A stretch of DNA of 5,923 nt from Candidatus Cloacimonadota bacterium (GTDB taxonomy: Bacteria > Cloacimonadota > Cloacimonadia > Cloacimonadales > Cloacimonadaceae), in contig JAQVMI010000131.1 of NCBI GenBank assembly GCA_028703735.1, forward strand, positions 1-5,923, read 5' to 3'. The position numbers and the translations under genes are program-made. Shown piece after piece: positions 5,496 through 5,923 of the stretch. How positions within the stretch are numbered: the first letter of the stretch is position 1; every line of letters begins with the position of its first letter. The notes beneath the pieces are model-generated. The model ran no database searches. It had not been told where the DNA came from and saw only the letters and a program-made list of their open reading frames with translations.

Positions 5496-5923
5496 ATGAG
5501 AAAATATATTTTCTACGCAGTTCTAAGCGCAGTTTTATGCAGTTGCTCTGTAGTGCCGGTTTCAGTTGAACTTCCCTGGAATCGATCGCTTTCAGAAGAA
5601 AATATCCCAGCCGGTGCGATAATCGCTATTGAGGTGCAAGCTCAATCCACCCCTTTATTAGGCTCAGAAAGCTTGGTAGAGAGGGAAATAGCAAATAAGG
5701 CTGCCTCTTTGCTCACTCGAAGGGGATATTTAATAGCTGATCAGAATTATCAGTATAAACTAAACATTTACTATAAGACCCAGCTACAGCCCCGAACCAG
5801 CAATTCATATAGTAGCTATGAAGGAAATTCTGCTTCAAGCGCAACATATTCATCCGTAGGACGTTACAGTTGGGGGTACGGGGTTAATTTAGCTCAATCA
5901 ATCGCAGCTTCACATGCAAGAAG
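5496..5923 (+). CDS. Predicted lipoprotein, possibly DUF4136-like, C-terminus off the right edge
   Basis: ATG at 5496 is preceded by AGAGGAGT, with AGGAG at 5484-5488 and 7 nt spacing. The 142 readable codons begin MRKYIFYAVLSAVLCSC, a short basic-hydrophobic signal peptide ending in a plausible lipobox L14-C15-S16-C17, with C17 as the likely lipidated residue (C15 is less likely). The product would be exported and anchored in a membrane, probably the outer one. After the signal peptide, a strand-like IIAIEVQAQS, then a helix REIANKAASLLTRRGYLIAD and YQYKLNIYYKTQ (about 67-99) give the beta-helix-'GY-x-x-x-x-D-x-x-Y'-beta layout seen in DUF4136-type lipoproteins; this family call is tentative. 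A Ser/Tyr-rich stretch (SNSYSSYEGNSASS) follows. The missing C-terminus prevents a firm assignment. It has its own leader and is separated from the preceding unit by a terminator, so it is likely transcribed independently. Confidence 0.85.
   Translation, partial: MRKYIFYAVLSAVLCSCSVVPVSVELPWNRSLSEENIPAGAIIAIEVQAQSTPLLGSESLVEREIANKAASLLTRRGYLIADQNYQYKLNIYYKTQLQPRTSNSYSSYEGNSASSATYSSVGRYSWGYGVNLAQSIAASHAR

Overview
The window looks like a chromosomal segment of an uncultured Gram-negative-type bacterium of moderate GC content. Evidence is an envelope polysaccharide or LPS glycosyltransferase of the heptosyltransferase fold, a Wzx-type flippase and a predicted lipoprotein. The pair of ~150-residue paralogues of unknown function, the GC-rich GCACACG/CGTGTGC hairpin repeats and the winged-helix-like 330-residue protein remind me of Candidatus Cloacimonadota (the Cloacimonas lineage). 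That placement is recall and inference, not proof.

Layout. Positions 1-1928 (minus strand) hold the distal part of a surface-polysaccharide operon: a TTG-initiated flippase (567-1928), then, 7 nt later, a family 9 glycosyltransferase (559 to the left edge, truncated). Positions 1929-2206 hold no convincing gene but contain a run of small hairpins and a 27-codon open frame overlapping the flippase start. Positions 2207-3276 (minus strand) hold two tandem paralogous small proteins of unknown function (150 and 149 residues). They are separated by a mirror-image array of GTGAGAG heptads, which runs into the stop codon of the upstream paralogue. Positions 3277-3841 form the divergent intergenic region, with two and a half copies of a 56-57 bp hairpin-bearing tandem repeat, a 17-mer shared with the upstream region of the other paralogue, and a possible promoter/operator.

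Positions 3842-5107 (plus strand) hold a tight two-gene unit: an 87-residue cysteine-rich protein with an excellent ribosome binding site, then a 330-residue protein with a winged-helix-like segment, ended by a clear intrinsic terminator at 5130-5160. Immediately after it lies an approximately 185 bp imperfect inverted repeat (5165-5349) with an AT-rich centre, resembling a MITE or a long hairpin. From 5496 a predicted lipoprotein starts and runs off the right edge.

Functionally, only the left operon can be read with confidence: the flippase moves lipid-linked sugar across the inner membrane and the glycosyltransferase adds a sugar to a cell-surface glycan. The middle genes have no function I can assign. 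The two-gene plus-strand unit is a plausible small regulatory or accessory cassette, and the unusual density of distinct repeat families between genes is the most striking property of the window. No rRNA, tRNA, CRISPR array, transposase or recognisable defence system was seen.
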